Origin: Thermocladium sp. UBA166
Lineage (GTDB): Archaea > Thermoproteota > Thermoprotei > Thermoproteales > Thermocladiaceae
NCBI GenBank assembly: GCA_002508315.1
Contig: DAHE01000006.1
Span: forward strand, 5,803-69,802
DNA: 64,000 nt
Reading direction: 5' to 3'
Each line of letters opens with the position of its first letter. Positions within the stretch are counted from its first letter, which is position 1. This document shows, one piece after another, positions 29,643-38,791 of the stretch. Below the pieces are notes generated by a model. The model was not told the DNA's origin. It worked only from the letters and a program-made list of their open reading frames with translations, and searched no databases. The position numbers and the translations under genes are program-made.

Positions 29643-31226
29643 ATGCCTCTCAATATAACGAGCAGCCTAGATGGATTGATGGATAAGGTTGGCTCTAACA
29701 TGACTATGGTTCTCTATCAATTCAATCACTACATAGACATTGAGAAAAACACATTGCAGAACATAAGCACATACATCAACAACAGCTCCCCCGTCGGGGT
29801 TGCGGTAGGCCATCCAGCCGGCTACGCTATTCCCGTGCTCATGATAATCTACGCCATATATTTCGTGCTGTTATCGCTGTCAGCAATTCAGGTCCTGACT
29901 ATACTGCACTCCGGTATCCATCTATTCAGGGGCAATCGAGGCGATGAGGAGAGACGACCCAGGACTAGGCCCTTTGTGTCCATCATAATTCCCGTGAAGA
30001 ATGAGGCGATGGATGTCGTGGAAAATGCCATAAGGAATGTGACGGGGTTGAGCTACCCACGGGATAAGTATGAAGTCTTGGTGGTCAGCGATGATGGACC
30101 TGAGGCGTTCTCCAAAATAAGATCGCTAGTCGATAAGTATGCCAAATTGTACGGGATAAAGATGACAGCTGTGAACAGGACGAGGCCGGTGGGATACAAG
30201 GGAGGCGCGATAAACCACGGAGTGGAGCTGTCCCGCGGGGAGCTGATAATGGTTCTGGACGCCGACACCGAGGTCCCCTCAGACTACTTGGAGCACGCCG
30301 TGAGCTATATAGAGGCGGGGTACGATATGGTTGGGGCGGTGTATAGAGGGAGGCCGGCCATACCGTCCACCACCAGCAAGGCCATAAAGGTCGTATACGA
30401 CGTGTTCAACGAGATAATAATACTGGGCAGGTTCCTCAGCAGGCGTAACTGGGGGTTCTCCATGGTTATGGGAACAAACTTCGTGGTGAGGAGGGAGGCT
30501 TTAATGAGGGTGGGCGGGCTCTGCCACTGCACCGCCGATGATATGGATCTATCCCTCAAGATAAAGATGAGCGGCGGCAAGGTAGCGATAATGCGGGAGG
30601 TGACGGCCATAAGCGAGGTGACCAGTACCTACATGGCGTTGAAGGCACAGAATATACGCTGGTCGTCGAACGACTCCATAATACTGAGGAGGTACGGGGG
30701 GCAGATATTGAGGAGTAAAATGTCGATTGCGGACAAGATAGATCTCATGCTGTGGCTCACCAAGTACCCGCTTCTCTCCCTAGGCGGGTTGTCGATCTTC
30801 ATCTCAATAATACTATCCATGTTCGGCATAATACTGCCTCCCCTCTACGTCCTAGTGCTGGAAGCGATAAACATGGTGCTGCTGGCGGGCTTCCTGGGAC
30901 TCATGATTTCCATAGCCAGGAAGATGGGGTACCCCATACACACCACAATAATCAGCTTGGCCACCATGGGCATAATGGGCTTCTCCATATCATTCGCCAT
31001 ACTATACCACTACATTGAGGCCATGTTCAAGGACTTGGAGTGGATATACACGCCCAAGGGAAGCAAGGCAATGCTTCAAGTCAACGGACTACTGATGGAG
31101 AAGATCCTCACCACCATATTCATAGCACTATCCATTACGCTCTTCATCATGGGCTACTACATGGCATTCATATACTCCAGCGTGGGCGCCGTAATAATGA
31201 TTCTAACGATGAGGAGGGCAAGATGA
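29643..31226 (+). CDS. Membrane glycosyltransferase family 2, processive type
   Basis: 527 residues from the ATG at 29643, which lies 27 bp after a TTTAAC box (a GTG at 29622 is too close to that box). An N-terminal membrane helix (about 55-85) is followed by a GT-A domain with the DAD motif in MVLDADTEV and the Q-x2-RW motif in QNIRWSSND, then four to five C-terminal helices. This is the layout of cellulose- or hyaluronan-synthase-like GT2 enzymes, probably building a lipid-linked or surface polysaccharide. It is coupled by ATGA to a reductase of isoprenoid lipids, suggesting a glycolipid role. Confidence 0.88.
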   Translation: MPLNITSSLDGLMDKVGSNMTMVLYQFNHYIDIEKNTLQNISTYINNSSPVGVAVGHPAGYAIPVLMIIYAIYFVLLSLSAIQVLTILHSGIHLFRGNRGDEERRPRTRPFVSIIIPVKNEAMDVVENAIRNVTGLSYPRDKYEVLVVSDDGPEAFSKIRSLVDKYAKLYGIKMTAVNRTRPVGYKGGAINHGVELSRGELIMVLDADTEVPSDYLEHAVSYIEAGYDMVGAVYRGRPAIPSTTSKAIKVVYDVFNEIIILGRFLSRRNWGFSMVMGTNFVVRREALMRVGGLCHCTADDMDLSLKIKMSGGKVAIMREVTAISEVTSTYMALKAQNIRWSSNDSIILRRYGGQILRSKMSIADKIDLMLWLTKYPLLSLGGLSIFISIILSMFGIILPPLYVLVLEAINMVLLAGFLGLMISIARKMGYPIHTTIISLATMGIMGFSISFAILYHYIEAMFKDLEWIYTPKGSKAMLQVNGLLMEKILTTIFIALSITLFIMGYYMAFIYSSVGAVIMILTMRRAR

Positions 31227-32344
31227 GGGAGTATGACTTAATAGTGGTGGGAAGCGGGCCAGCAGGCTCCTCGGCGGCCCTGGTGGCGGCCAAGCTGGGC
31301 CTCAGGGTCTTGATAATGGATAAGGCCCGGCATCCAAGGATCAAGCCCTGCGGCGGCGGCCTAACCCCCAAAACAATGCAATTGCTGGAGTGGCTCGGGG
31401 TCGGCATTGATGACTTGATACTGAGCGAGTGCAGCACAGTATACGTATCCAACTACGCAGGAACATTCGCGTTGAGGTCCAAGAAACCACTGATACGGGT
31501 GGCGAGGAGGGAGGAGCTTGATAAGCGGTTGTTCGACGAGGCCATCTCCAGGGGGGCCGAGTACGAGAACAAGGAGGCAGTTAAGGCGGTTAATGGACGG
31601 AGTGGGGCTGAGGTGATGACCCGCGATGGCGATGCCTACTCGTCCAAAATGGTGATTGGCGCCGATGGAGCGCCGTCTAGGATAGCGGCATCCCTCGGCT
31701 TGATAAATGAAGGCAGCGCCGCGGCGGTGATGAGCATCGCACGGGGGCCGGCCGACCTCCCCTGCCTGCTTGACTTCACCGCCGTGAGGTTCGGGTACGC
31801 GTGGATATTCCCGCAATCCGATGGGTACTACGACGTGGGGCTGGGCTCCATAGTTAGGCAGAGATACGGCTCGCGACTGGGAGAGTACGCGGCGGGATGG
31901 GGGCTTGAGGCGGGGAAGGTGCTGGGCCATTTAATACCCTACAAGAGCCTCAAGCCCGTGGTGGGGCGCGTGATGCTGGTGGGCGACGCGTTAGGAGTGG
32001 CCGACCCCACGACTGGCGAGGGAATATTCCAGTCAATGTACACGGGAATAGCCGCCGCGTACGCGGCCTACTTGGCCGCCAGGAACGGCGACGTGATATA
32101 CGAGAGATTAATAGGTAACCTACTGCGAAACAATGAATTGGCCAGCCGCGTATCACTCTTCGTTTACGGCCTGGACACGCAGTTCTTCAGCAGGTTCCTG
32201 GGGGTCACGGGGTATGCCAGCGGCGACGTGAAGGATCTCCTCGTCAAGCTGATAAGCGGCCGGGCTTGGTACGGCGACGTGACGAAGTTCATAACGGCCA
32301 AGATGCCCAAATACGCCGTTAAGGGGTTGATGAGGCTGGGCTAG
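31223..32344 (+). CDS. Geranylgeranyl reductase family flavoprotein
   Basis: 373 residues. FAD-binding GSGPAGSSAA at the N-terminus, the CGGGLTPKT motif typical of geranylgeranyl reductases, and the second FAD motif VGDALGVADPTTGEG. Members saturate the isoprenoid chains of archaeal membrane lipids or reduce prenyl groups. The start overlaps the stop of the membrane glycosyltransferase (ATGA), so both are made from one message. The 3' end overlaps the 3' end of serS by 26 bp on the opposite strand. Confidence 0.9.
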   Translation: MREYDLIVVGSGPAGSSAALVAAKLGLRVLIMDKARHPRIKPCGGGLTPKTMQLLEWLGVGIDDLILSECSTVYVSNYAGTFALRSKKPLIRVARREELDKRLFDEAISRGAEYENKEAVKAVNGRSGAEVMTRDGDAYSSKMVIGADGAPSRIAASLGLINEGSAAAVMSIARGPADLPCLLDFTAVRFGYAWIFPQSDGYYDVGLGSIVRQRYGSRLGEYAAGWGLEAGKVLGHLIPYKSLKPVVGRVMLVGDALGVADPTTGEGIFQSMYTGIAAAYAAYLAARNGDVIYERLIGNLLRNNELASRVSLFVYGLDTQFFSRFLGVTGYASGDVKDLLVKLISGRAWYGDVTKFITAKMPKYAVKGLMRLG

Positions 32345-33719
32345 GTGAGGACTGGCCCTCCCTGCTCCTCCGCGGGCGGATTACGTCCTTCGGCGCGGCC
32401 TGGAATGGCTCCAAGTACTTCCTGAGCACCCTGGGTATCACGACACTGCCATCCGGTTGCTGATTGTTCTCCAGTATCGCCGTTATGGCCCTCGTGCTAG
32501 CTATCGCCGTGCTGTTAAGTGTGTGAACGTACTCCCTACTCATGCCTTTCCTCAACACCCTTATCCCCAGCTTCGCGGACTGCCAATCCAACACGTTGCT
32601 GCATGACACCATCTCCCTATACGTTCCCTGGGCCGGCATCCACGCCTCCAAGTCGTACTGCTTGGCCGCCGCCCTACCCATGTCGCCGGGGCACACTAGA
32701 ACCACCCTGAACGGGATCTCCAGGCCCTCCCATATCTCCCTGGCATTGCTGAGAAGAGCCTCGTGCCACTTCCAGCTGTCCTCCGGCAGGGAGAATACGA
32801 ATTGCTCCACCTTATGGAATTGATGGACCCTGAATATACCCTTTAAGTCCCTATTAACAGCCCCCGCTTCGCGCCTGAACGCGGGGGAGAAGCCAGCCAT
32901 AAGGATCGGTAGATCGCTCTCCAGCAACTCCCTGTTGCGGAGGTAAGCCGCTATTGGGTGCTCCGCCGTTCCTATCAAGTATAGGTCCTCGTCCTCTATC
33001 TTATATATGGAGTCCTTGAATGCCTCAAGGTCTATCACCGAGCTTATCACCTCGTGCTTCAACATGTAGGGGGGAACCACTAATTGAAACCCCTTCCTTG
33101 ACAGGAAGTCGAGCGCGTACATTATCAAAGCAAAGTCGAGCCACACCACATCGTCGAATACATAATAGAACCTGCTTCCAGCCACCTCCCCAGCCTTCTG
33201 AGTATCCCCCAACCCCAGCACGTTCTCCAAGAGATCCGCGTGACCCACGGGTTTCCAATCTATTACCTCGTGATCCACGCCGCCGTATCTCTCCTTGAAT
33301 TGATCGACGTATTCCCTCCACACCCTGGGCCTACCATGGTAGTGAACGGGGGTCGACTCCACGCCTGCCCCACACATCTCGTACACCGAGTCGTGTATCA
33401 AGTTGGGGAGCCTACCCAGCAGGATAGCTCTCCTATCCTCCAGCTCCTTCAGCTTCTCCTCCCCCCTCCCTACCTCCTCTAGTAATCTCTTGGCCTCACC
33501 TATAAGCTCAGCCCGCTTCTCCGGGAGGGCCTTGCTTACTTCCCTGGTCAAGACGTTATGCCTATGCCTCAACTCATCCACCTCCGCCTTAACCCTCTTC
33601 CATTCCTGGTCCAGGGAGGCAAACTCATCCACCAACGCCGCGTCGTACCCCCTGGCTTGAAGCATTCTCCTAACGGAGTCCGGCTTGTGCCTGAGCTCCT
33701 CCAACAACGACCAGCTCAT
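32319..33719 (-). CDS. serS: Seryl-tRNA synthetase
   Basis: 466 residues, class II synthetase of the common (non-methanogen) type. An N-terminal two-helix coiled-coil arm (about 25-105) binds the long variable arm of tRNA-Ser. Motif 2 region FRREAGAVNRDLKGIFRVHQFHKVEQ and motif 3 region NSTAIASTRAITAILENNQQPDGSVVIP are intact. A Ser/Pro/Arg-rich tail of about 20 residues follows the usual end and is encoded where the gene overlaps the convergent reductase gene. A tRNA-Ser gene lies about 2 kb away. Confidence 0.96.
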   Translation of the reverse strand: MSWSLLEELRHKPDSVRRMLQARGYDAALVDEFASLDQEWKRVKAEVDELRHRHNVLTREVSKALPEKRAELIGEAKRLLEEVGRGEEKLKELEDRRAILLGRLPNLIHDSVYEMCGAGVESTPVHYHGRPRVWREYVDQFKERYGGVDHEVIDWKPVGHADLLENVLGLGDTQKAGEVAGSRFYYVFDDVVWLDFALIMYALDFLSRKGFQLVVPPYMLKHEVISSVIDLEAFKDSIYKIEDEDLYLIGTAEHPIAAYLRNRELLESDLPILMAGFSPAFRREAGAVNRDLKGIFRVHQFHKVEQFVFSLPEDSWKWHEALLSNAREIWEGLEIPFRVVLVCPGDMGRAAAKQYDLEAWMPAQGTYREMVSCSNVLDWQSAKLGIRVLRKGMSREYVHTLNSTAIASTRAITAILENNQQPDGSVVIPRVLRKYLEPFQAAPKDVIRPRRSREGQSSPSPASSTP

Positions 33720-34254
33720 AAAACCACGCAGTCCTCGCAGGACGCGTTTTTAACATTTAGGGACAATACAGAAAAGACCTTCATAAACACGAAGGGGGCT
33801 CAGCCATCATTGGAGTATGAACTAATGTCAACGGGCTCATTTGGAGTAGGTGAACTAACCCGCTCTCGTGGGCGGGGCATCCTAATCTCGCGGCGAGGAT
33901 CTCCTCTCCATGGGGAAACCCCCCGAGGGTGGTAGTGGTTTCCCGCACACGAGCGCGAATCTCCCCACGGAGGGTGCAGTGCAGACCCAGCTCTCACAGC
34001 CAAGGCCTAGAATCACTGCAATTCCATTGCTTAAAACGATCAAGAAGGCCACCTCCAGCGGAGGGCTTTCGTCATCATTAAACACAAAAACCATCTCACC
34101 GACACTAATTCCCCCACTAAGGGCAAAATACTATACCTGATCTGTTTAGAGTCGTTCAGCGATCCTAAGCTATCTTTACGTTTACTTTCATTTTATTGCG
34201 CACTATTCTTTGCAACTTCCTATTCAGGTATTGAAGCCATTATCGGCTGGGCTA
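33720..34254. other. Intergenic region holding an IS200/IS605-like remnant
   Basis: 535 bases with no supported complete gene. The central part is GC-rich and hairpin-rich (see the repeat at 33856-33950). On the minus strand a 70-residue reading frame (33882-34094) runs into those hairpins, as a decayed 3' end of a transposon-encoded tnpB would, but it shows no TnpB motif. The outer parts are AT-rich and featureless. Confidence 0.5.
33856..33950 (-). repeat. Orphan IS200/IS605-type right end, copy A1
   Basis: Read on the minus strand: a hairpin GGGAAACC..GGTTTCCC (about 33917-33951), then ATCCT/AGGAT (33900-33896 with 33883-33879), then CCCGC/GCGGG (33876-33872 with 33863-33859), ending in TTAGTTCAC. 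This serial-hairpin, G-rich, TCAC-ended layout is that of right ends and omega-RNA scaffolds of tnpB-carrying IS200/IS605 elements. TGGGCGGGGC (plus strand, 33869-33878) recurs exactly in copy A2, and the stems change by compensating bases. No tnpA or tnpB is present. Confidence 0.5.
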
Positions 34255-34701
34255 TCAATTTCTTATCCTGACCACGAAGTACTCCGGGAGCTCCACGACA
34301 TTGGAACCATGCTCCCTGGCTAGCTCCAGCAATTTATTCCTTATAACCACCAAGCTGCTGTTGAAGAGGGGGGTTGATACCCAACCCCTATCGCTTTGTA
34401 TGCCGAGTATAATCAATTCCTTACATGCCCTAAGCGCCTCCTCCGCCTCCACCGTCACGGTGGCTGGATTGTTGAATGCCGCGTGCGCAATAAACTCATC
34501 AAAGGCCCGTGGCCTGAATGGCAACAGGGAACCGGCGGCTATTACCACGTCGCTGCCGACCGCCTCGAACTCCCTCAAGTATTTGGTGACCGCCAAGTCG
34601 TAATCGCCCGATATATACACCGCCGGCGCGATCAATGGGAACCACGCCTCTCCCATAACCGCCACCCTGCCCCTTAATTCCTTGATCAAACCATCGATCA
34701 T
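34255..34701 (-). CDS. Possible methyltransferase-fold protein, short
   Basis: 148 residues from the ATG at 34701, chosen because TATA-like ATTAAC and TTAAAG lie 25-37 bp upstream; the frame stays open to an ATG at 34851. A segment like GSLLPFRPRAFDEFIAHAAF resembles the post-motif region of Rossmann-fold SAM methyltransferases (the LPF...FD pattern), and DYDLAVTKYLREFEAVGSDVVIA may be the preceding strand. The glycine-rich SAM motif is not evident, so it may be a degenerate member. No strong functional claim is possible. Confidence 0.5.
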   Translation of the reverse strand: MIDGLIKELRGRVAVMGEAWFPLIAPAVYISGDYDLAVTKYLREFEAVGSDVVIAAGSLLPFRPRAFDEFIAHAAFNNPATVTVEAEEALRACKELIILGIQSDRGWVSTPLFNSSLVVIRNKLLELAREHGSNVVELPEYFVVRIRN

Positions 34702-34905
34702 GGAGTGAAGCAAACGGATCCGCGTTAATAGCTTTAACCTCGGCGACCCGCGTCGACGATGATCACCTTCATATTTGGCATAATACCGGGCAATAACTAT
34801 TAATCCCTCTCCGCCTTGAAGATGGGTTTGTCGTTCTTTTTTATTTTTCATTATTATAATTATATTAAATATAATGCTTAAATAATTAGGGCCAGGATTA
34901 TCTGT

Positions 34906-35496
34906 ATGAATAATAGCAAAGCATTTGGGCTGCTGATGTTAGTGGGCTCCGTTGGATTCATCTTTGCAATGAACGTGGCCGAATTCCTCTTTCCCGGCTA
35001 CAGCGTCTCTAACAACTACATAAGCGACCTCGGCGCCATGTGCAGGGCCGGCTCATGCAGGATAATCCAGCCCTCCTCCACCATATTCAACACATCAATA
35101 ATTCTACTCGGAATCGCGATAATAGCGGCATCCATCATAATAGCAACGTCCAGGGAGCGGCCCAGGCTATTCCCATCACTGTTAGCAGTATCGGGCGTGG
35201 GCGCCATCATGGTGGGATTATTCCCGGAATACACGGGGAGCCTTCACTCCATCTCGGCCCTAATCGTGTTCTTATTCGGAGGGCTCGCTGCAATAGCATC
35301 ATACAAGTTACAGAGTAGCCCCATGAACATCATCTCAATAATACTAGGCCTACTCACGCTATCCTCGCTCGCCCTCTACGTGACTGGCCATTACCTAGGC
35401 CTGGGACCCGGGGGGATGGAGCGAATGATAGTGTACCCCGCGCTGCTGTGGGGAATGGCACTCGGGGCGTATATGATGGGGAGGGCCGATTCCTAG
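34906..35496 (+). CDS. DUF998 family membrane protein
   Basis: 196 residues with six predicted membrane helices. The loop after helix 1 has the family's SNNYISDLGAM motif and a later FNTSIILLGI and GLFPEYTGSLHSISALIVFL, all typical of DUF998. A Cys pair (CRAGSC) lies in the first outer loop. A TTAAATA box 27 bp upstream of the ATG supports the start. The function of the family is not established. Confidence 0.85.
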   Translation: MNNSKAFGLLMLVGSVGFIFAMNVAEFLFPGYSVSNNYISDLGAMCRAGSCRIIQPSSTIFNTSIILLGIAIIAASIIIATSRERPRLFPSLLAVSGVGAIMVGLFPEYTGSLHSISALIVFLFGGLAAIASYKLQSSPMNIISIILGLLTLSSLALYVTGHYLGLGPGGMERMIVYPALLWGMALGAYMMGRADS

Positions 35497-35569
35497 GCAT
35501 TAGTGCGTGTCCAATAATTGGTAACGCAGTAAGGATAAAATTAAAAACCACCAATTAACGAAAACCCAA

Positions 35570-35668
35570 GCCGGGGTGGCCGAGCGGCCCAAGGCGCGGG
35601 ACTCGAGACCCTTGGGCAAGTCATCCCGTCCCCGAAAGGGGGCCCGGGTTCAAATCCCGGCCCCGGCG
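35570..35668 (+). tRNA. tRNA-Ser (CGA anticodon) with a 15-nt intron
   Basis: Class II tRNA: acceptor GCCGGGG/CCCCGGC, discriminator G and an encoded CCA (35669-35671). The anticodon stem CGGGA/TCCCG only closes if 15 nt (35608-35622) are removed after position 37, leaving loop CTCGAGA with anticodon CGA. The intron can pair CCC with GGG, consistent with a bulge-helix-bulge for the splicing endonuclease. The variable arm is CCCC GAAA GGGG. A TTAAAAAC box lies about 26 bp upstream. Confidence 0.93.
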
Positions 35669-35870
35669 CCATCATTAATACCCCCTATATCTAGATCAAG
35701 CCACCGTGAGCGTGAGGGGGAAAGAGGGGAGTCGATCGCCGATAAACACATTCCGTGCGTTGAGCGTGGGAAAAGGCATTCTGCTCAACTACCATTCAAA
35801 GCAAGGAGCACTCAATGATCATGTCTAGGCGCTCTTCTCTTTATGCTGTGGCCTCTCAATTAGCCTCGCT

Positions 35871-36830
35871 TTAAGTCTGAAATGCGTGAAATCCCTTGAA
35901 CTCCACCTCAACCCCCATGCCCTTCTTCAAGGCCTTATCGTACACTAGCCTTCCCACGACTAGATCCTCCACTGCTATCCCCATGGACTTGAAGATAGTT
36001 ACGGCGTCATCGCCCGGCCTCCCCTTAACCCTGTCCAGGACCACATCGGATAACCCCACTACCTTGGACCAATCTATGCCCGCCATTATTAAGTCCCCGG
36101 CCTCCAGTTTTGCCTGCTCCACATCGTCTACGGCTATGGCCGCGGCCCTCTCGACCGCGCTGGGCATCAATTCAGCCCTATTTGGCCAATTACTCCCAAC
36201 CGCGTTTATGTGGATACCGCCGGCCAGCCACTCCCCGTCTATGAATGGGTCCTTGGAGTTCGTGGCTGTCACCAACACGTCCGCATCGCATGCTTCCCTG
36301 TAATCATTGACTATCTTCACATCGAAGCCCCTCGAGTCCACGAATCTGGCGAAGTCCTCAGCGTGCTTCCTGGTCCTGCTCATCACCTTGACGAGTCTCA
36401 ATTTCATTACCCTAGACAAGGCCTCGAATTGCGTCCTGGCCTGCCCGCCAGTGCCTACAAGGCCTAGGACCTCCGCGTTTGCTCTAGCCATATGCCTGGT
36501 GGCCACCGCCGATGCAGCGCCGGTCCTCACCCTGCCCAGCCAATCTGCCTCTATCGCGGCTAGGGGCTCACCCGTTCTTAAATCAAACAATAGAACCACG
36601 AACCTAGTCCCTTGCTTGGTGCTGAGGTACGTCTTGAGCCCGGCCACGCCGTAACTGCCGAGCACGGAGCCTTGGAGCACGTGAAGCACTGCATTGGGCA
36701 TGATGGTTCGCCTCCTCGGGGTGTTCACTGCTTGTCCGAGACCCATTAGTTTGAAGCCGTCCTCCACAGCCTCTATCGCCTCATCGAAGCCCAGTAGGGA
36801 GGATACCTCATCTTCCCGAATGAGGAGCAT
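35871..36830 (-). CDS. Ornithine cyclodeaminase / mu-crystallin family enzyme
   Basis: 319 residues from the ATG at 36830 (an ATATTAAT box is 28 bp upstream; a TTG at 36878 would add 16 residues). The Rossmann motif is VGTGGQARTQFEAL (about 125-138) and the family stretch LRTGAASAVATRHMAR-like precedes it as RVRTGAASAVA. Family members are NAD(P)-dependent alanine dehydrogenases, ornithine cyclodeaminases or imine reductases; the exact substrate cannot be read from the sequence. Confidence 0.9.
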   Translation of the reverse strand: MLLIREDEVSSLLGFDEAIEAVEDGFKLMGLGQAVNTPRRRTIMPNAVLHVLQGSVLGSYGVAGLKTYLSTKQGTRFVVLLFDLRTGEPLAAIEADWLGRVRTGAASAVATRHMARANAEVLGLVGTGGQARTQFEALSRVMKLRLVKVMSRTRKHAEDFARFVDSRGFDVKIVNDYREACDADVLVTATNSKDPFIDGEWLAGGIHINAVGSNWPNRAELMPSAVERAAAIAVDDVEQAKLEAGDLIMAGIDWSKVVGLSDVVLDRVKGRPGDDAVTIFKSMGIAVEDLVVGRLVYDKALKKGMGVEVEFKGFHAFQT

Positions 36831-36965
36831 GCTCAAACGGGGGGAGGAGCCATTAATATCGATATCCCCTAAACGCAAGTTTTTAGCGGTAAATTACCTC
36901 CATGCCTCGCCGACTCACGATGCAGCGAGGGGCCGGGAGGTCTCAAGTCCATGGGATGATCTTGC

Positions 36966-37000
36966 TGACCCCCTCCCCGCCTTAAAAGGCGAGGTTTGTC
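36966..37000 (-). repeat. Orphan IS200/IS605-type right end, copy B1
   Basis: Minus strand: a GACAAACCTCGCC start, a 6-bp stem CGCCTT/AAGGCG, then GGGGAGG and a GGTCAG end. The same 35-base block occurs at 44142-44176 with compensating changes in the stem. The layout matches right ends of IS200/IS605 transposons. It abuts the 3' end of the M28 peptidase gene (12 bp). No transposase is near. A transcription terminator for the peptidase gene is an alternative reading. Confidence 0.5.
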
Positions 37001-37011
37001 CCATTCCTTTA

Positions 37012-38529
37012 TCAATCGCTTAGCTTTACCATCTCCAGCTCCTCCAGGGTGGTTATGTACCTATTTATGATTTCGTGGTTGACTCCCGGATACTCGTTGG
37101 CTACCATGCTGGTTATGGAGCCCACATCTTCGGTGTACTCCATGGTTATGGGTATTAGGGATAGGAAGAGCGATCTATTCGCGCCCTCATTCAGCACATC
37201 CATTATCCAAGTATTGGCAAATACTTGCTGATCCATTACGGGGCCTCGGAAGAGCTTCTTCACGTGACCACCCCCCGTCCCGGCGATGGATCGCGGGATC
37301 CCGTCTATTCGCCGCCTGGCGTTCTTCAGCTCTATGTAGTTGCCCACCAATTCACTATCGTGTTCCCCATACTCCCTCACGCTCTTAGCGACCGCGGAGG
37401 CTATTCCAGTGAGCATCTCCAGGCTGACCTTGTCCAACGTGTCTTGATTAGTGTGGTAAAACCTATCTGGCCACTGATTCAACATAACTGTCGGCACCTT
37501 GAATGCCAGTAACACGTCGTGATCGCTGCCTGCCTCGTAGTTAGCCATATCCATCCTTATCCCCCACACCTTGCTGGAGCCGCCGAACGTGTCGACCGTG
37601 AACACGGACCTAAGCGATCGATATATGAAGGCCTCGAGCGGGGTCATGGTGAAGTGAGGCGGATTCACTTGGATCAAGGTGGAGCCCGTCACGCCCTGGT
37701 TCTCCCCCACCATGTCTAGATTGACGAAGGATTCCTGGGCCAACTTGCCCCCCCTATCCAACATGTACGCAAAGGAGCCCCAGTACTCCGGCACGAATAG
37801 GTGAAACGCGCGGGCCTGCTTTGCCACCAGTATGTTGGCCACAGTGCCGCTCAGATTGTCGTTATACATCTCATATGGGTGGCAATAATGGCTTATCACG
37901 CCCACCTCAGCATCGTCGTCGCCGGCAATTATTACCGGCATCTTAGCATTCGGCCTGAAGTGGCTTTGAACCACCATGGAGACCACGTTGCCCGCCAACT
38001 CATCAACTAACTCCCTAGGAATAGACATGACGGGGATGCCCCTCTCCTCCTCCTTTAGGAACAGGCCCATGTAGGGAAACGCATCGCCCGGCGCGCTCTC
38101 CCTATACAGCAGGAGACCCGCCGCGCCGGATCCAACCGCATTTCTATAAACAACGTATGGATCCCCCCTAGCTATCACTATCTTCCCCTCCACATCCATC
38201 ATGGACTCCTCGCCGTCCCCAACATGCACGGCAATGCCGCGGGCCTCACTGGATGGACTGTGGGCCACCACCAGGAGGGGAGTGTCGTCCGTGGTTATCT
38301 TGCGGCCGCCCCACTCCAGTTCCCCATACTCTAAGTCCCAACCAATGGGAGCCTTAAACCTATCATACTCCCTATTATAATAATAATGAGTGATCTCGCT
38401 CGGGATCCCCAACTCATCCAATCTATCCTTTATCAGCTCGGCGGCGTCCTCCAAGCCGCTGCTTCCCTGTATCCTATGATACTTGGCCAGCTCCACCAAC
38501 AACCTAAGCGCCAAGTCCCTCCCGTTCAC
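37012..38529 (-). CDS. M28-family zinc aminopeptidase-like protein with PA domain
   Basis: 505 residues. A protease-associated insert (about 95-190) is followed by an M28-like metal site: H in VISHYCHP, D in YNDNLSG, D in VNLDMVGEN and H in FYHTNQD. No signal peptide is seen. These are two-zinc exopeptidases; a cytoplasmic aminopeptidase is most likely. The C-terminal 120 residues (after about 385) are helical and may be a lid or oligomer domain. A TATA-like CATATAAA lies about 25 bp upstream of the ATG. Confidence 0.85.
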   Translation of the reverse strand: MNGRDLALRLLVELAKYHRIQGSSGLEDAAELIKDRLDELGIPSEITHYYYNREYDRFKAPIGWDLEYGELEWGGRKITTDDTPLLVVAHSPSSEARGIAVHVGDGEESMMDVEGKIVIARGDPYVVYRNAVGSGAAGLLLYRESAPGDAFPYMGLFLKEEERGIPVMSIPRELVDELAGNVVSMVVQSHFRPNAKMPVIIAGDDDAEVGVISHYCHPYEMYNDNLSGTVANILVAKQARAFHLFVPEYWGSFAYMLDRGGKLAQESFVNLDMVGENQGVTGSTLIQVNPPHFTMTPLEAFIYRSLRSVFTVDTFGGSSKVWGIRMDMANYEAGSDHDVLLAFKVPTVMLNQWPDRFYHTNQDTLDKVSLEMLTGIASAVAKSVREYGEHDSELVGNYIELKNARRRIDGIPRSIAGTGGGHVKKLFRGPVMDQQVFANTWIMDVLNEGANRSLFLSLIPITMEYTEDVGSITSMVANEYPGVNHEIINRYITTLEELEMVKLSD

Positions 38530-38791
38530 GCATAAAGGGGTAACTGCAACGGCATATAAATCAGACCGCCCCTCAAGCCATATAAAAAAATATTAATAAG
38601 AAGCCGTAACTGACCATCCATTACATCGTTGCCGGCAAGGAGTGTGGGAAAACATGAGGGATTACGTGTAGAAAGCGGGTTTTGCGGCATTGTCTAGGAC
38701 TTGATCGCTTGCCGAGGGGATCGGCTTTAGATGGGCTTGCCTAGGGCCCATGGCGGTAAAATTTTTTTACTCAAGTAATCCGCGTTATGGC

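Noticed and set aside
33882..34094. 70-residue minus-strand frame as a tnpB fragment
   Set aside because: No DDE/RuvC or zinc-finger motif of TnpB is visible; it may only be a frame running through structured non-coding DNA.
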